The notes beneath the pieces were generated by a model that was not told the DNA's origin, made no database searches, and worked only from the letters and a program-made list of their open reading frames with translations. From Palsa-343 sp036269135 (GTDB lineage Bacteria; Acidobacteriota; Terriglobia; Terriglobales; Acidobacteriaceae): DNA of 64,000 nucleotides. Position 1 is the stretch's first letter, and each line of letters opens with the position of its first letter. The stretch covers positions 27,547 to 91,546 of the forward strand of contig DATASQ010000002.1 in assembly GCA_036269135.1 (NCBI GenBank), written 5' to 3'. The position numbers and the translations under genes were made by a program. Positions 9,217-18,368 of the stretch are shown one piece after another.

Positions 9217-9675
9217 ATGGAAGTCATCCTCAGGGAAGATATCTCGAACCTTGGCCACCGCGGCGACGTCGTGAAGGTCGCCGACGGCTATGGCCGCAAC
9301 TTTCTGCTGCCCAAAAACCTCGCCATGGAGGCCACGCCGGCCAACAAGGCCGTCATCGATCAGATGAAGGCCTCCGCCGTCCGCCGCTCCGCGAAAGAAA
9401 AGGCCGAGGCCGAGCAGCTCGTCGCTCAGCTCAACGCCGTCTCCCTCGCCTTCACGCGCAGAGTCGGTGAGAATGACCACCTCTTCGGCTCCGTCACCTC
9501 CGGGGACATCGCCCAGGAGCTCGCGGCCCAGGGCTTCAACATCGACCGCCGCAAGGTCCAGCTCGAGGAGCCGCTCAAGTCCACCGGCGAGTTCCACGTG
9601 CCGGTCCGGCTGCACCGCGAGGTCACCGCGCACATCGCCGTCACCGTCAAGGGCGAAGAAGTCGCGGCCGAGTAG
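9217..9675 (+). CDS. rplI: Large ribosomal subunit protein bL9
   Basis: L9 is an elongated 23S rRNA-binding protein at the base of the L1 stalk. The N-terminal domain is clear (MEVILREDISNLGHRGDV, VADGYGRNFLLPKNLA). A helical connector is followed by the C-terminal domain (SVTSGDIAQELAAQGFNIDRR). It has 152 residues, the usual length. AGGAG lies six bases before the ATG. The stop is TAG at 9673. The same frame stays open after it and encodes a DUF4440-like protein. Confidence 0.96.
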   Translation: MEVILREDISNLGHRGDVVKVADGYGRNFLLPKNLAMEATPANKAVIDQMKASAVRRSAKEKAEAEQLVAQLNAVSLAFTRRVGENDHLFGSVTSGDIAQELAAQGFNIDRRKVQLEEPLKSTGEFHVPVRLHREVTAHIAVTVKGEEVAAE

Positions 9676-9723
9676 GGCTATCCCGCCGCGGACCCCGTCC
9701 GCGGCCGCCCGGGCGGGGGCTGC

Positions 9724-10086
9724 ACGAACGACGAGTTACGCGAACTCGAAGAACGCCTGCTCCAGCCCGAGTTCCGTCGCAATCGCGAGGCCGTGGCCGA
9801 GCTGCTTGCTGAAGAGTTCCTCGAATTCGGCAGCTCCGGCCGCGTCTTCAGCAAACACCAGATCCTCGATCTCCTCGCGGCCGAAGTCCCCGTCCGTCTC
9901 TTCCTCAGCGACTTTCGTGTCGACTGCCTCTCCCCCGATACCGCGCTCGTTCTCTATCGCTCGATCCGTCCCGATGGCCCGCCGATACCCGGCGCAGCCA
10001 GCCTCCGCTCCTCCCTGTGGGTCCGTCGCGACGGCCGCTGGCAGATGCTCTTTCATCAGGGCACGCCCGTCCCATCGCCCGCGTAA
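9724..10086 (+). CDS. DUF4440/SnoaL-like protein with non-canonical start
   Basis: A roughly 120-residue protein of the NTF2-like DUF4440 type: ELEERLLQPEFRRN, LLAEEFLEFGSSGRVFSK and SSLWVRRDGRWQMLFHQGT are characteristic. Such proteins are small cone-shaped folds of mostly unknown role. The family similarity begins near 9730, but no ATG, GTG or TTG is in frame before the GTG at 9793, which would cut off about 23 homologous residues. The ACG at 9724, preceded by a G-rich run four bases upstream, stands where an initiator would be expected. The frame is also the one read by rplI before its TAG. Either ACG is used, or the gene starts late, or it is decaying. Confidence 0.6.
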   Translation, partial: TNDELRELEERLLQPEFRRNREAVAELLAEEFLEFGSSGRVFSKHQILDLLAAEVPVRLFLSDFRVDCLSPDTALVLYRSIRPDGPPIPGAASLRSSLWVRRDGRWQMLFHQGTPVPSPA

Positions 10087-10141
10087 CCGGCCGCATGCCG
10101 GATGAGAAGATAGAAGGCAGGGAAAAGTTCGGTCTTCTTTC

Positions 10142-10981
10142 ATGCTGAAAGTTATTTCTTCTCACGTTTTTCTCAAGCAGCGCCTGCATCCTGGACTCCT
10201 CGACGCCTTTGCCCGCGGGGGCGCTCAGGCCGTTGAGCTCTTTGCCGCCCGGCAGCACTTCGACTACACCAGCCGCCCTCACATTCGCGAACTGGCCGAG
10301 TGGTTCGGCTCCAGCTCCCTCGACCCCTTCTCCATGCACGCGCCCATGTTCCCCGACGCCGAGATGGGCCGCGGCGGAGCGCCCTCCGTCAACATCATTC
10401 ATCCCGAGAAGAGCCGCCGCATCGATGGCATGGATGAAATCAAGCGCGCCCTCGAAGTCGCCGAGCAGATCCCCTTCCGCTTTCTCATTCTCCATCTCGG
10501 CGAACGCGACGATGCCTGGAGCCCGCGCGCTCTGGAGCACTCCATCACCGCTCTCGAACACCTCCGCGCTTTCGCGAATCCCCTCGGCGTCAAAATCCTC
10601 GTCGAAAATCTCCAGGGCGACGTCACCTGCCCCGCCCATTTGATCGAGATTCTCACCACCGGTCATTTTCAGGACATCGGCGTCTGCCTCGACGTCGGCC
10701 ACGCCCACCTGGGCGACGGTGTCAGCGCGGCCATCGCTGAACTGCGCAGCTACATCCGCTCCTCGCACCTGCACGACAACAACGGCGACAAGGACGCGCA
10801 CCTGTGGCCCGGCGACGGCGCCATCGACTGGGAAGAAACGCTCGGCGAACTGAAAGCTGCTCCGCAAAGCCCCGCCGGCGTGCTTGAAATTCATTACCTG
10901 CTGGGCGAAACCCTGGATTCCGTTGCCGAAAAGGCAAAACGCGCCTTCGGAAAAATGGATGCGGCGCAGAAGAAGAACTAA
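10142..10981 (+). CDS. Sugar phosphate isomerase/epimerase-like TIM-barrel protein
   Basis: A 279-residue protein of the xylose isomerase-like/AP endonuclease 2 superfamily. The metal-site pattern is visible: SMHAPMF after the first strands, FLILHLGERDD, ILVENLQGD (Glu), CLDVGHAHLGDG (Asp and His), SSHLHDNNGDKDAHLWPGDG and LEIHY. Such proteins isomerise or epimerise sugars or sugar phosphates, or act in nucleic acid repair. The substrate is not evident. It lies 14 bases upstream of asnS on the same strand. Confidence 0.8.
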   Translation: MLKVISSHVFLKQRLHPGLLDAFARGGAQAVELFAARQHFDYTSRPHIRELAEWFGSSSLDPFSMHAPMFPDAEMGRGGAPSVNIIHPEKSRRIDGMDEIKRALEVAEQIPFRFLILHLGERDDAWSPRALEHSITALEHLRAFANPLGVKILVENLQGDVTCPAHLIEILTTGHFQDIGVCLDVGHAHLGDGVSAAIAELRSYIRSSHLHDNNGDKDAHLWPGDGAIDWEETLGELKAAPQSPAGVLEIHYLLGETLDSVAEKAKRAFGKMDAAQKKN

Positions 10982-10995
10982 AGAAGGACAGACTC

Positions 10996-12354
10996 ATGGC
11001 TGACACAAAATCCGAAACAGCAACAGTCACAGAAGCCCCCCTCTCCACCATCGCCCGTATCGGCGAGCACGACGGCCAGACCGTCACCCTGCACGGCTGG
11101 CTCTACAACCTGCGCGAGAGCGGCAAGCTGCTCTTTCCCATCTTTCGCGACGGCACCGGCACCATCCAGGGCATCGTCCCCAAAGCTGCTGTCCCGCCCG
11201 AGGTCTTCGAGACCATCAAAGGTCTCACCCATGAATCTTCCGTCATCGTCACCGGCAAGGTCCGCGCCGACAAACGTGCTCCCGGCGGTTACGAACTCGA
11301 TGTCGAGAACATCCAGGTCCTCCAGCGCGTCCCCGAAGACGACCCCTACCCCATCTCGCTCAAGGAGCACGGCACCGATTTCCTGATGGAGCACCGGCAT
11401 CTCTGGATCCGCACCCCGCGCCAGGCCGCCATCCTCCGCATTCGCGCCGAAATCATCAAAGCCGCCCGCGACTATCTCGACGACAACGGCTTCATCCTCA
11501 CCGACCCGCCCATCCTCACCCCCGCCGCCTGCGAAGGCACCAGCACGCTGTTTCCCGTCGAGTACTTCGGCGATGAGGCCTACCTCACCCAAAGCGGACA
11601 GCTCTACATCGAGAGCACCGCGCTCGCGCTGGGCAAGGTCTACTCCTTCGGCCCCACCTTCCGCGCGGAAAAATCCAAAACCCGCCGCCACCTCACCGAG
11701 TTCTGGATGGTCGAGCCCGAATGGGCCTTCGCCGACCTCGATGACCTCATGGGCCTCGCCGAAAACTTCATCAGCTTCATCGTCGACCGCGTCCTCACCC
11801 GCCGCGCCGCCGAGCTAAAGGTCATCAACCGCGACCCCGCGAAGCTCGAAGCCATCAAGCCGCCCTTCCCGCGCCTTCGCTACGACGAAGCTGTTGCCAT
11901 GCTGAACGACGCCCACAAAAAAGGCCTCATCGAGCAGCCCTTTGAATACGGCAACGACTTCGGCTCTCCCGACGAGACCTACATCTCCTCCCAGTTCGAC
12001 CGGCCCGTCATGGTCCACCGCTATCCCGCCGCGGTCAAAGCCTTTTACATGGAGCCCGATCCGCAGGACCCCAAATACGCCCTCTGCGTCGACGTCCTCG
12101 CGCCTGAAGGCTATGGCGAAGTCATCGGCGGATCGCAGCGCATCGCCTCCTACGACCTGCTGAAAAAGCGCATCGAGGAACATCAGTTGCCAATCGATGC
12201 CTTCCAGTGGTATCTCGATCTGCGGCGGTACGGTTCGGTTCCGCACTCGGGTTTCGGCATGGGCATCGAACGCGCGGTCGCGTGGATCTGCGGCCTCGAT
12301 CATGTTCGGGAGACCATTCCCTTCGCCCGCACGCTCAACCGCATCTACCCGTAA
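10996..12354 (+). CDS. asnS: Asparaginyl-tRNA synthetase
   Basis: Class IIb synthetase that charges tRNA-Asn. The N-terminal OB-fold (about residues 30-115) shows VTLHGWLYNLRESGKLLF. The catalytic core shows FILTDPPILTPAACEG, motif 2 FGPTFRAEKSKTRRHLTEFW and motif 3 HSGFGMGIERAVAWICGL. The EGTSTLFPV region and the pattern MVEPEWAF place it with AsnRS rather than AspRS. It has 452 residues, close to the family. The arginase gene begins five bases after the stop, so the two may be co-transcribed. Confidence 0.93.
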   Translation: MADTKSETATVTEAPLSTIARIGEHDGQTVTLHGWLYNLRESGKLLFPIFRDGTGTIQGIVPKAAVPPEVFETIKGLTHESSVIVTGKVRADKRAPGGYELDVENIQVLQRVPEDDPYPISLKEHGTDFLMEHRHLWIRTPRQAAILRIRAEIIKAARDYLDDNGFILTDPPILTPAACEGTSTLFPVEYFGDEAYLTQSGQLYIESTALALGKVYSFGPTFRAEKSKTRRHLTEFWMVEPEWAFADLDDLMGLAENFISFIVDRVLTRRAAELKVINRDPAKLEAIKPPFPRLRYDEAVAMLNDAHKKGLIEQPFEYGNDFGSPDETYISSQFDRPVMVHRYPAAVKAFYMEPDPQDPKYALCVDVLAPEGYGEVIGGSQRIASYDLLKKRIEEHQLPIDAFQWYLDLRRYGSVPHSGFGMGIERAVAWICGLDHVRETIPFARTLNRIYP

Positions 12355-12359
12355 CCCTT

Positions 12360-13352
12360 ATGCCGAAACCAAACGAAGCTCCCGCGCCGCTCCCCAGTGC
12401 GTCCGGCCCGCCCCTCTATGGCGGCGTACAGTCGCTGCCTCCCCGCAAGATCAAAATCATCGGCGTCCCCCTCGATCTCGGCGCCTCCCGCCGTGGCGTG
12501 GACATGGGTCCCTCCGCTGTCCGCGTCGCCGGTCTCGAAGCCCGCCTCGAATCCCTGGGCCACGTTGTCCGCGATGGCGGCAACGTCAGCGTCGCCCAGG
12601 CCGAGACCAAACGCCCAGGCAATCAGAGCGCGCATTATCTGAAAGAAATCACCGAAACCTGTACCCGCGTCGCCGACATGGTGCTCAAGTCCCTCTCCGA
12701 AGGCATGACCCCTGTCATCCTCGGCGGCGACCACTCCGTCGCGGCCGGCAGCGTCTCCGGCGTCGCCGAGTTCTACCGCCGCCAGAACCAGAACATCGGC
12801 CTCCTCTGGATCGACGCCCACGCCGACATGAATACTCCGGAAAGCTCGCCCAGCGGCAACGTGCACGGCATGCCCCTGGCCGCGCTCGCCGGCCTCGAGC
12901 CCGGACCCCTCGCCAACATTCTTGGCTTCGCCCCCAAAGTCCGCCCCGAAAACGTCGTCCTCGTCGGCGTTCGCGACATCGACGCCACGGAGAAGCAGAA
13001 CATCCACCGCGCCGGCGTCACCGAGGTCTACACCATGCGCGATATCGACGAGCGCGGCATGCGCTCCGTCATGGAAGAAGCCCTGCGCGCCGCCGGCCGC
13101 GGCACCGCCGGCTATCACGTCTCCCTCGATATGGACTGGATCGACCCCGAAGACGCTCCCGGTGTCGGCACCCCCGTGCGCGGCGGCGCCACCTATCGCG
13201 AAGCCCACCTCGCCATGGAGATCATCGCCGACCACGGACGCATGCTCGCCCTCGAAGTCGTCGAGGTGAACCCGGTCATCGATGAGCACAACCGCACCGC
13301 CGACCTCGCCGTCGAGCTCATCTCCTCCGCCTTCGGCAAAAAAATCCTTTAG
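12360..13352 (+). CDS. rocF: Arginase
   Basis: Binuclear manganese hydrolase converting arginine to ornithine and urea. The metal-binding motifs are all present: GGDHS (near residue 122), DAHADMNTP (about 151-159) and SLDMDWIDP (about 254-262). The arginase substrate-loop signature SGNVHGMPLA is also seen, which favours arginase over agmatinase. It has 330 residues, about 25 longer than usual because of a Pro-rich N-terminus. The chosen ATG at 12360 lies just after asnS; a longer frame would overlap asnS and is not needed. Confidence 0.92.
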   Translation: MPKPNEAPAPLPSASGPPLYGGVQSLPPRKIKIIGVPLDLGASRRGVDMGPSAVRVAGLEARLESLGHVVRDGGNVSVAQAETKRPGNQSAHYLKEITETCTRVADMVLKSLSEGMTPVILGGDHSVAAGSVSGVAEFYRRQNQNIGLLWIDAHADMNTPESSPSGNVHGMPLAALAGLEPGPLANILGFAPKVRPENVVLVGVRDIDATEKQNIHRAGVTEVYTMRDIDERGMRSVMEEALRAAGRGTAGYHVSLDMDWIDPEDAPGVGTPVRGGATYREAHLAMEIIADHGRMLALEVVEVNPVIDEHNRTADLAVELISSAFGKKIL

Positions 13353-13396
13353 GGTCTCTCTCCCGGCCCGCTCAAGGATCGATCAGCCGTAAGACC

Positions 13397-13425
13397 CCTC
13401 TGTGCCCTCTGTGGTGGAATTCTTT
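13397..13425. repeat. CCACCACAGAG-type repeat abutting a stop codon
   Basis: On the minus strand, directly after the stop of the 13425-14897 gene, come AAGAATTCCACCACAGAG and then a second CACAGAG unit. An almost identical sequence starts at the stop of nagA (20757-20788). Such CACAGAG tandem repeats are known to me as common intergenic repeats in Acidobacteria and some other phyla. Confidence 0.65.
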
Positions 13426-14897
13426 CAAAGCCGGCAGACGCTCACCGCGCCATTCGTGTACGGGCAGGCAAGTCCCGCCACGCCCGCGCCCCGCACCACG
13501 ATCCAGTCCACGCCGAACTCCCGCTGCAGCCGCAGAAAATCCTGCTTCTGGAAATGCGCCCAGCCTGCCGCCGCCCGCGTCTGCGCCAGCCACGCAGGCG
13601 CCAGATCCGGCACCTGCGTGGCCACCGCGGCATCCTTCACCGCATCGGCCAGTTCGCTGCGCTCGGCCAGCGCGCGGAAGCTGTGATAATCCTCGCCCGG
13701 CAGCGCCATGTACCAGGGATCCAGCGCAAAGTACGCATCGATCGGCGTATTCCCCCGCACCCACGCAAACGCCTGCACCCAGGGGTTCTGCGGCGCCCGC
13801 CCCGGCAGCTCCAGGTGAACCGTCCCCGGAAACAGCGCCCGCTGCGCCCAGAACATCCCCGCCGCCAGCGGCAAAAACAGCGCCAGCCAGCGCCACACGT
13901 GCCCGCGCAGCAGCTTCTCGCCGATCAGCCCACCGCCCAGCAGCGCCATCAGCAGGTACACCATGTGCAGATAGCGCATTGGCTGCATCGGCGTCAGCCG
14001 CACCAGTCCCGGCGTCAGCAGCACCACGCAGGCCACCCCCAGCTGGAACACCGCATAGACCGCGCCAGCCCCCGCCAGCACCGCCATCACCGGCCGATCG
14101 GCTCGTCGCGCCCACCGCGCCATCACCCACAGGATGAAAATCGGCGCAACCACTCCCAGCCACTCGTACCAGGTCCACCGCCCCAGGAAGTAATACGTCC
14201 GCGTGTTCAGCGCCGCCTTCCACGCCGGCGTCGGGCCTTCGAAGATCCACGATGGCGCAAAGCCGAACAGTGCCGCCGCCATCGTCGGTTTCTCGACCCG
14301 GCGTTCGACTCGCAGGCTGGCGATCCAAAGAATGGCGCAATACGACACGCCCAGCACCCCCATGAGCGGGTGCATCACCACGGCCAACAGCAGCAATACG
14401 CCGGCCCGCAGTCTTCGCCGGTCCAGAATCGCCACCACCGCCCACAAAATCAGCGCCGCGGCAAGGGCGCGCGGGTGCAGATACTGATCGAAAATGTAGA
14501 GCGCCGTCCCGGCCACCGGCAGCGTGAACAGCACGCCCACCAGCCCCACGCCCGCCCATGGCCCCGCCTCATCCGGAAAGCAGCGCCGGGCAATCGCCAG
14601 ACATCCCCACAGCAGAAAGAAGGCGGCCAGAAACTGGCCCAGCAATTCCGACACCGGAACCGGGATATGGGTCAGCCGCACCCATGCCGCCATCATCCGG
14701 TCGAAGAGGCTGGCCTGCATCTGCAGGGTGAAGAACCGGAAATCGTGCGGATACAAACCCGGGTGCAGGCGCCGCTCGATGGCCGACAGGTAAACGGCAT
14801 CGTCTTCCACCCCAGGGTGGTATCCTTCCACCGTCAGTGCGGCGACACTGATCGATAGCAGCAGGATGAGGTTCTTGTATTGCCTGTAACTTTTCAA
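13425..14897 (-). CDS. Multi-pass membrane protein, glycosyltransferase-like (PMT/ArnT-like architecture)
   Basis: A 490-residue protein with roughly ten hydrophobic segments and a soluble C-terminal domain of about 100 residues (LDPWYMALPGEDYHSFRALA to WIVVRGAGVAGL). An acidic pair follows the first membrane segment in GYHPGVEDDAVYL, as in lipid-linked-sugar transferases of the GT-C class. The gene is divergent from a GT2 enzyme of dolichyl-phosphate-mannose synthase type, which would make the lipid-linked donor such proteins use. The start is TTG at 14897, with GGA just upstream. The product and acceptor are unknown. Confidence 0.7.
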   Translation of the reverse strand: MKSYRQYKNLILLLSISVAALTVEGYHPGVEDDAVYLSAIERRLHPGLYPHDFRFFTLQMQASLFDRMMAAWVRLTHIPVPVSELLGQFLAAFFLLWGCLAIARRCFPDEAGPWAGVGLVGVLFTLPVAGTALYIFDQYLHPRALAAALILWAVVAILDRRRLRAGVLLLLAVVMHPLMGVLGVSYCAILWIASLRVERRVEKPTMAAALFGFAPSWIFEGPTPAWKAALNTRTYYFLGRWTWYEWLGVVAPIFILWVMARWARRADRPVMAVLAGAGAVYAVFQLGVACVVLLTPGLVRLTPMQPMRYLHMVYLLMALLGGGLIGEKLLRGHVWRWLALFLPLAAGMFWAQRALFPGTVHLELPGRAPQNPWVQAFAWVRGNTPIDAYFALDPWYMALPGEDYHSFRALAERSELADAVKDAAVATQVPDLAPAWLAQTRAAAGWAHFQKQDFLRLQREFGVDWIVVRGAGVAGLACPYTNGAVSVCRL

Positions 14898-14923
14898 TCC
14901 AGGATTCCGTCAATTTCCCCAGC

Positions 14924-15769
14924 ATGTCTGCAACCCATCTGGAACCATTGATCCAGGCGCCGAGCCAGCCGGAGACGCACCACGCGCCTTCTCTGCGGCC
15001 CGCGCTCGCGCTCGTCATTCCCACCCTTCGCGAAGCGAACAACATCCGTCCGCTCCTCCAGCGCGTGCGCGCTGCGCTGGATCCCTGTGGTCTGGCGTAT
15101 GAGGTCATTGTAGTGGACGACGACAGCAGCGACGGCATCGACGCCGTCGTCGCCGACCTTGCCGCCGACGATCCCCGTCTCCGCTGCATCGTGCGCACCG
15201 GAGAGCGCGGCCTTGCCGGCGCCGTCCTCCACGGCTGGGCCGACACCGACGCCCCCCTGCTCGCCGTCATGGATGCCGATCTCCAGCACCCGCCCGAGCT
15301 GCTGCCGCAACTCTGGGTTGCCATCGAGTCCGGCGCCGACCTCGTCATCGGCAGTCGCTATACCTGCGGCGGCAGTCTGCGTGGCTGGGCCCCGGCCCGT
15401 CACCTCATCTCTCGCTTCGCCGTTTGGATGACCCTGCCCGTCCAGCGCTCCGGCATCCGCGTCTGCGATCCCATGTCCGGCTTCTTTATGGTGCGGCGCT
15501 CCTGCATTGATCGCATCGAGCTGCAGAAAACCGGCTTCAAAATCCTGCTGGAGATTCTGGCTCGCGCCGAAATTCGCTCCGTCGTGGAAGTGCCCTTCCC
15601 CTTCGGCCGCCGCCTCGCCGGAACCAGCAAGGCCGGGTTCCGCATCGCGTTTCAGTACCTCGCCTTGCTGCTGCGCCTCTATCGCCAAAAGGCGCGCACC
15701 CCCGCGCATGAGGATCTCGAGATCGTCGGCGCCCCACTGGCCAGCCGCCAGGAAGCCATCGGCGGATAG
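14924..15769 (+). CDS. GT2 glycosyltransferase, dolichyl-phosphate mannose synthase-like
   Basis: A 281-residue cytoplasmic GT-A enzyme that likely transfers a hexose from a nucleotide sugar to polyprenyl phosphate. Seen are LALVIPTLREANNI (nucleotide site), EVIVVDDDSSDGID, the metal-binding DADLQHPPELL (near residue 117), SRYTCGGSLRGW and CDPMSGFFMVRRS. These match DPM1/polyprenol-phosphate mannosyltransferases without a C-terminal membrane domain. Only 26 bases separate its ATG from the divergent membrane gene, with which it probably acts. Confidence 0.88.
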   Translation: MSATHLEPLIQAPSQPETHHAPSLRPALALVIPTLREANNIRPLLQRVRAALDPCGLAYEVIVVDDDSSDGIDAVVADLAADDPRLRCIVRTGERGLAGAVLHGWADTDAPLLAVMDADLQHPPELLPQLWVAIESGADLVIGSRYTCGGSLRGWAPARHLISRFAVWMTLPVQRSGIRVCDPMSGFFMVRRSCIDRIELQKTGFKILLEILARAEIRSVVEVPFPFGRRLAGTSKAGFRIAFQYLALLLRLYRQKARTPAHEDLEIVGAPLASRQEAIGG

Positions 15770-15811
15770 CCCCGGGCCCGGTGCGTTACCCTGCGAAGAG
15801 AGGTGCTTCGC

Positions 15812-17821
15812 ATGACGCCGCCGGCTTCCGCTTCCGTCTCTCCCGTTCTCGCCTACCCGTGGAATCCCACCGGCGCCGGCTCCGTCGATTCCGATGCCCT
15901 TACCGCCTGGGTCGAAGACCGTCTCCAGCGCCATCGCGACGCCGTTGCCCGCGTTACCCGCAGCACCGCCCGTACCCTGGACGCAACCCTCCGCGCCTAC
16001 GACGATGCCATTGCCGAGCTGGCCACCGTCGGCTCGCTCACCGGCCTGCTGCACAGCGTCTACCCCGAGAAATCCGTGCGCGATAAGGCCCAGGATCTGC
16101 TCCAGACCATCGCCCAGGCCGGCGTCGAGCTCTCCCTCAATCGCGAGGTCTATCAGGCGCTCGCTGCCATTGACGCAGGCAGCGCCGACCCAGCCTCGAA
16201 GCACTACCTCGACCGCACTCTCCTCCAGTACCGCCTCGCCGGCGTGGACAAGGACGACGCCACCCGCGCCCGCATTCGCGAGCTCTCCGATCAGGCCACC
16301 CTCCACAGCCTCAACTTTGGCCGCAACGTTCAGGAAGGCGGCAATACCGTCACCCTCTCCGATCCCTCTGAGCTCGACGGTCTCCCGCCCGACTTCCTCG
16401 AAGCGCACAAGCCCGGCGACGACGGCAAAATCGTCCTCACCACCGATTTCCCCGACTACCTGCCGGTCATGACCTTCGCGCGCTCCGCCGATCTGCGCCG
16501 CCGCATGTTCCTCGCCTACAACACCCGCGCCTTTCCCGCGAACCGCCAGGTCCTCCTCGATCTGCTCAAGATTCGCCAGGAGGTCGCCCACCTCCTCGGC
16601 TTTCCGCATTGGGCTGATCTGGCCACGGCCGACCAGATGATGGAGTCTGCGGCGAACATGCAGGCCTTCCTCGACGACCTCGACAAAGCCAGCAAGGCCG
16701 GGGCCGAAAAAGAATACGCGATGCTCCTCGACTTCGCGCAGAAAGCCGAGCCGGGCCTCACTCAGATCGACGGCGCCAGCCGCACCTACTGGCTCGAACA
16801 GTACCGCCGCTCCGCCTTTGACTTCGATTCGCAGTCCGTCCGTCCCTATTTTCCCTACGATCGCGTCGAGCCCGGCGTCCTCGCGACCGCCGAAAAGCTC
16901 TTCCAGGTCACCTTCCGCCGCATTCAGAATCCTGACGTCTGGCACCCCTCCGTCAGCGCCTGGGAAGTCTGGGACCGCACCGAGCTCGCCGGCCGCTTCT
17001 ACCTCGACATGCACCCGCGCGAAGGCAAGGACAAGTGGTTCTCCGCGCATCCTCTCATCCCCGGCATTCGTGACCGCCAGCTTCCCGAAGCCGCCCTCAT
17101 CTGCAACTTCCCCGAGCCGAAAGAGGGCAATCCCGGCCTCCTCCAATACTCCGACGTCGTCACGTTCTTCCACGAGTTCGGCCACCTCATGCACGCGCTC
17201 CTCGGCGGACGCCAGGCCTGGGCCGGCATCAGCGGCATCGCCACCGAAGGCGACTTCGTCGAAGTCCCGTCGCAGATGCTGGAAGAGTTCTTCCGCGATC
17301 CGCGTCTCCTCGCCACCTTCGCGCACCACTATCAGACCGGCGAGCCCATCCCCGCCGAGCTGGTCCTGCGCATGAATCGTGCCGGAGCCTTCGGTCGCGC
17401 CGACTGGGTCCGCACCCAGCTCTTCTACACCACCTGCTCTCTCCAAACCCACAGCGTCGATCCCGCCTCGCTCGACCTCGACGCGCTCTTCCGCCGTCTC
17501 TACGAGCGTTTCCTGCCCTATGCGTTTATCGAGGGCAACCGCATGTACGCCAGCTTCACCCACCTCGTGGGCTACTCCTCGAACTACTACACCTACCTCT
17601 ACGACAAGGTCATCGCCCTCGACTTCTTCAGCCAGTTCCCGCGCGAGGCCCGCGTCGACTCGCCCGTGGCGATGCACTATCGCCAGACGGTCCTCGAGCC
17701 CGGCGGCTCGCAATCCGGCCGCGACATCGTTCAGCACTTCCTCGGCCGCTCGCAGTCCAGCGACGCCTTCACCCACTGGATGAACGAGGAATTCCAGCCC
17801 ATGACCGCCGCCTACGAATAG
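15812..17821 (+). CDS. M3 family zinc oligopeptidase (thimet oligopeptidase-like)
   Basis: A metallopeptidase of 669 residues that degrades short peptides, probably in the cytoplasm since no signal peptide is seen. The zinc motif HEFGH lies at about residues 454-458, and the third ligand Glu follows in ATEGDFVEVPSQMLEEF. The helical M3 body is seen throughout (VKFNLDR-like helices; RTYWLEQYRRS). A Tyr-rich SSNYYTYLYDKVIA lies near the C-terminus, as in this family. I chose ATG 15812, with GAGAGG eight bases upstream, over a GTG nine bases earlier. Confidence 0.92.
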   Translation: MTPPASASVSPVLAYPWNPTGAGSVDSDALTAWVEDRLQRHRDAVARVTRSTARTLDATLRAYDDAIAELATVGSLTGLLHSVYPEKSVRDKAQDLLQTIAQAGVELSLNREVYQALAAIDAGSADPASKHYLDRTLLQYRLAGVDKDDATRARIRELSDQATLHSLNFGRNVQEGGNTVTLSDPSELDGLPPDFLEAHKPGDDGKIVLTTDFPDYLPVMTFARSADLRRRMFLAYNTRAFPANRQVLLDLLKIRQEVAHLLGFPHWADLATADQMMESAANMQAFLDDLDKASKAGAEKEYAMLLDFAQKAEPGLTQIDGASRTYWLEQYRRSAFDFDSQSVRPYFPYDRVEPGVLATAEKLFQVTFRRIQNPDVWHPSVSAWEVWDRTELAGRFYLDMHPREGKDKWFSAHPLIPGIRDRQLPEAALICNFPEPKEGNPGLLQYSDVVTFFHEFGHLMHALLGGRQAWAGISGIATEGDFVEVPSQMLEEFFRDPRLLATFAHHYQTGEPIPAELVLRMNRAGAFGRADWVRTQLFYTTCSLQTHSVDPASLDLDALFRRLYERFLPYAFIEGNRMYASFTHLVGYSSNYYTYLYDKVIALDFFSQFPREARVDSPVAMHYRQTVLEPGGSQSGRDIVQHFLGRSQSSDAFTHWMNEEFQPMTAAYE

Positions 17822-17933
17822 AGCGAAGCTTGCGGCCTAAGAGCCACGAGCCTTCGGACAGGGTTTAGGATTCAATCGGCGGGGCTTCTCCCGCCAGACG
17901 CATCCGCAAGACGGAAGGAGACGGGCTCCGGGA

Positions 17934-18368
17934 ATGTTAAATCAAGCTGAAGCAGACCAGCTGATTCAGACGGAAAAGCATTTTGTGCACAGCCCGGCCT
18001 CGATCAGCATACCGCCCGGAGCAGACGAAACCTATGAACTTACCGGCCCCGGCGATCGAGAGAGATTCCAACTCGACGTCTGGCGCGGCACTCTGCGGCT
18101 TTCGAAGCTAAAACTTCAAAACAGGGCGCGGGCTGTTGTGGTTCTCGTTCGACTGGACGTCGATGGTGCGCCCCATACCAATCCAGACGGTGAACAGCTT
18201 TCAGGGACTCATCTGCACCTGTTTCGAGAGGGCTACGATGACAAATGGGCATACCCGGTCGATTCAGCGCAATTCACATTGCTGATAGACCCTGGTACAA
18301 CGTTCCAGGAATTCTGCGCGTTCTGTAACATCGTGGCACCTCCGCCGGTTCAGGGAGTGATCGTATGA
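17934..18368 (+). CDS. DUF6978-like protein, first gene of a two-gene cassette
   Basis: A 144-residue soluble protein without signal or membrane segment. Its most telling parts are QAEADQLIQTEKHF at the N-terminus, VRLDVDGAPHTNPDGEQL, THLHLFREGYDDKWAYPV and FQEFCAFCNI. These resemble the DUF6978 family as I remember it. Function is unknown. The conserved-looking His, Asn-Pro-Asp-Gly and HLHxFREG clusters could be an active site. It overlaps the next gene by ATGA (18365-18368), so the two are translationally coupled. Base composition and codon use are clearly more AT-rich than in the flanking genes, which suggests recent acquisition. Confidence 0.75.
   Translation: MLNQAEADQLIQTEKHFVHSPASISIPPGADETYELTGPGDRERFQLDVWRGTLRLSKLKLQNRARAVVVLVRLDVDGAPHTNPDGEQLSGTHLHLFREGYDDKWAYPVDSAQFTLLIDPGTTFQEFCAFCNIVAPPPVQGVIV

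Noticed and set aside
13554..14858. A 434-residue plus-strand frame opposite the membrane glycosyltransferase-like gene
   Set aside because: Composition dominated by Arg, Gln, His and Pro, as expected for an antisense shadow; the minus-strand membrane protein is the credible gene.
14894..17776. A 960-residue open frame on the minus strand opposite the M3 peptidase
   Set aside because: It mirrors the codon bias of the peptidase gene, contains only Gly/Ala/Val/Asp-rich sequence and no motif.
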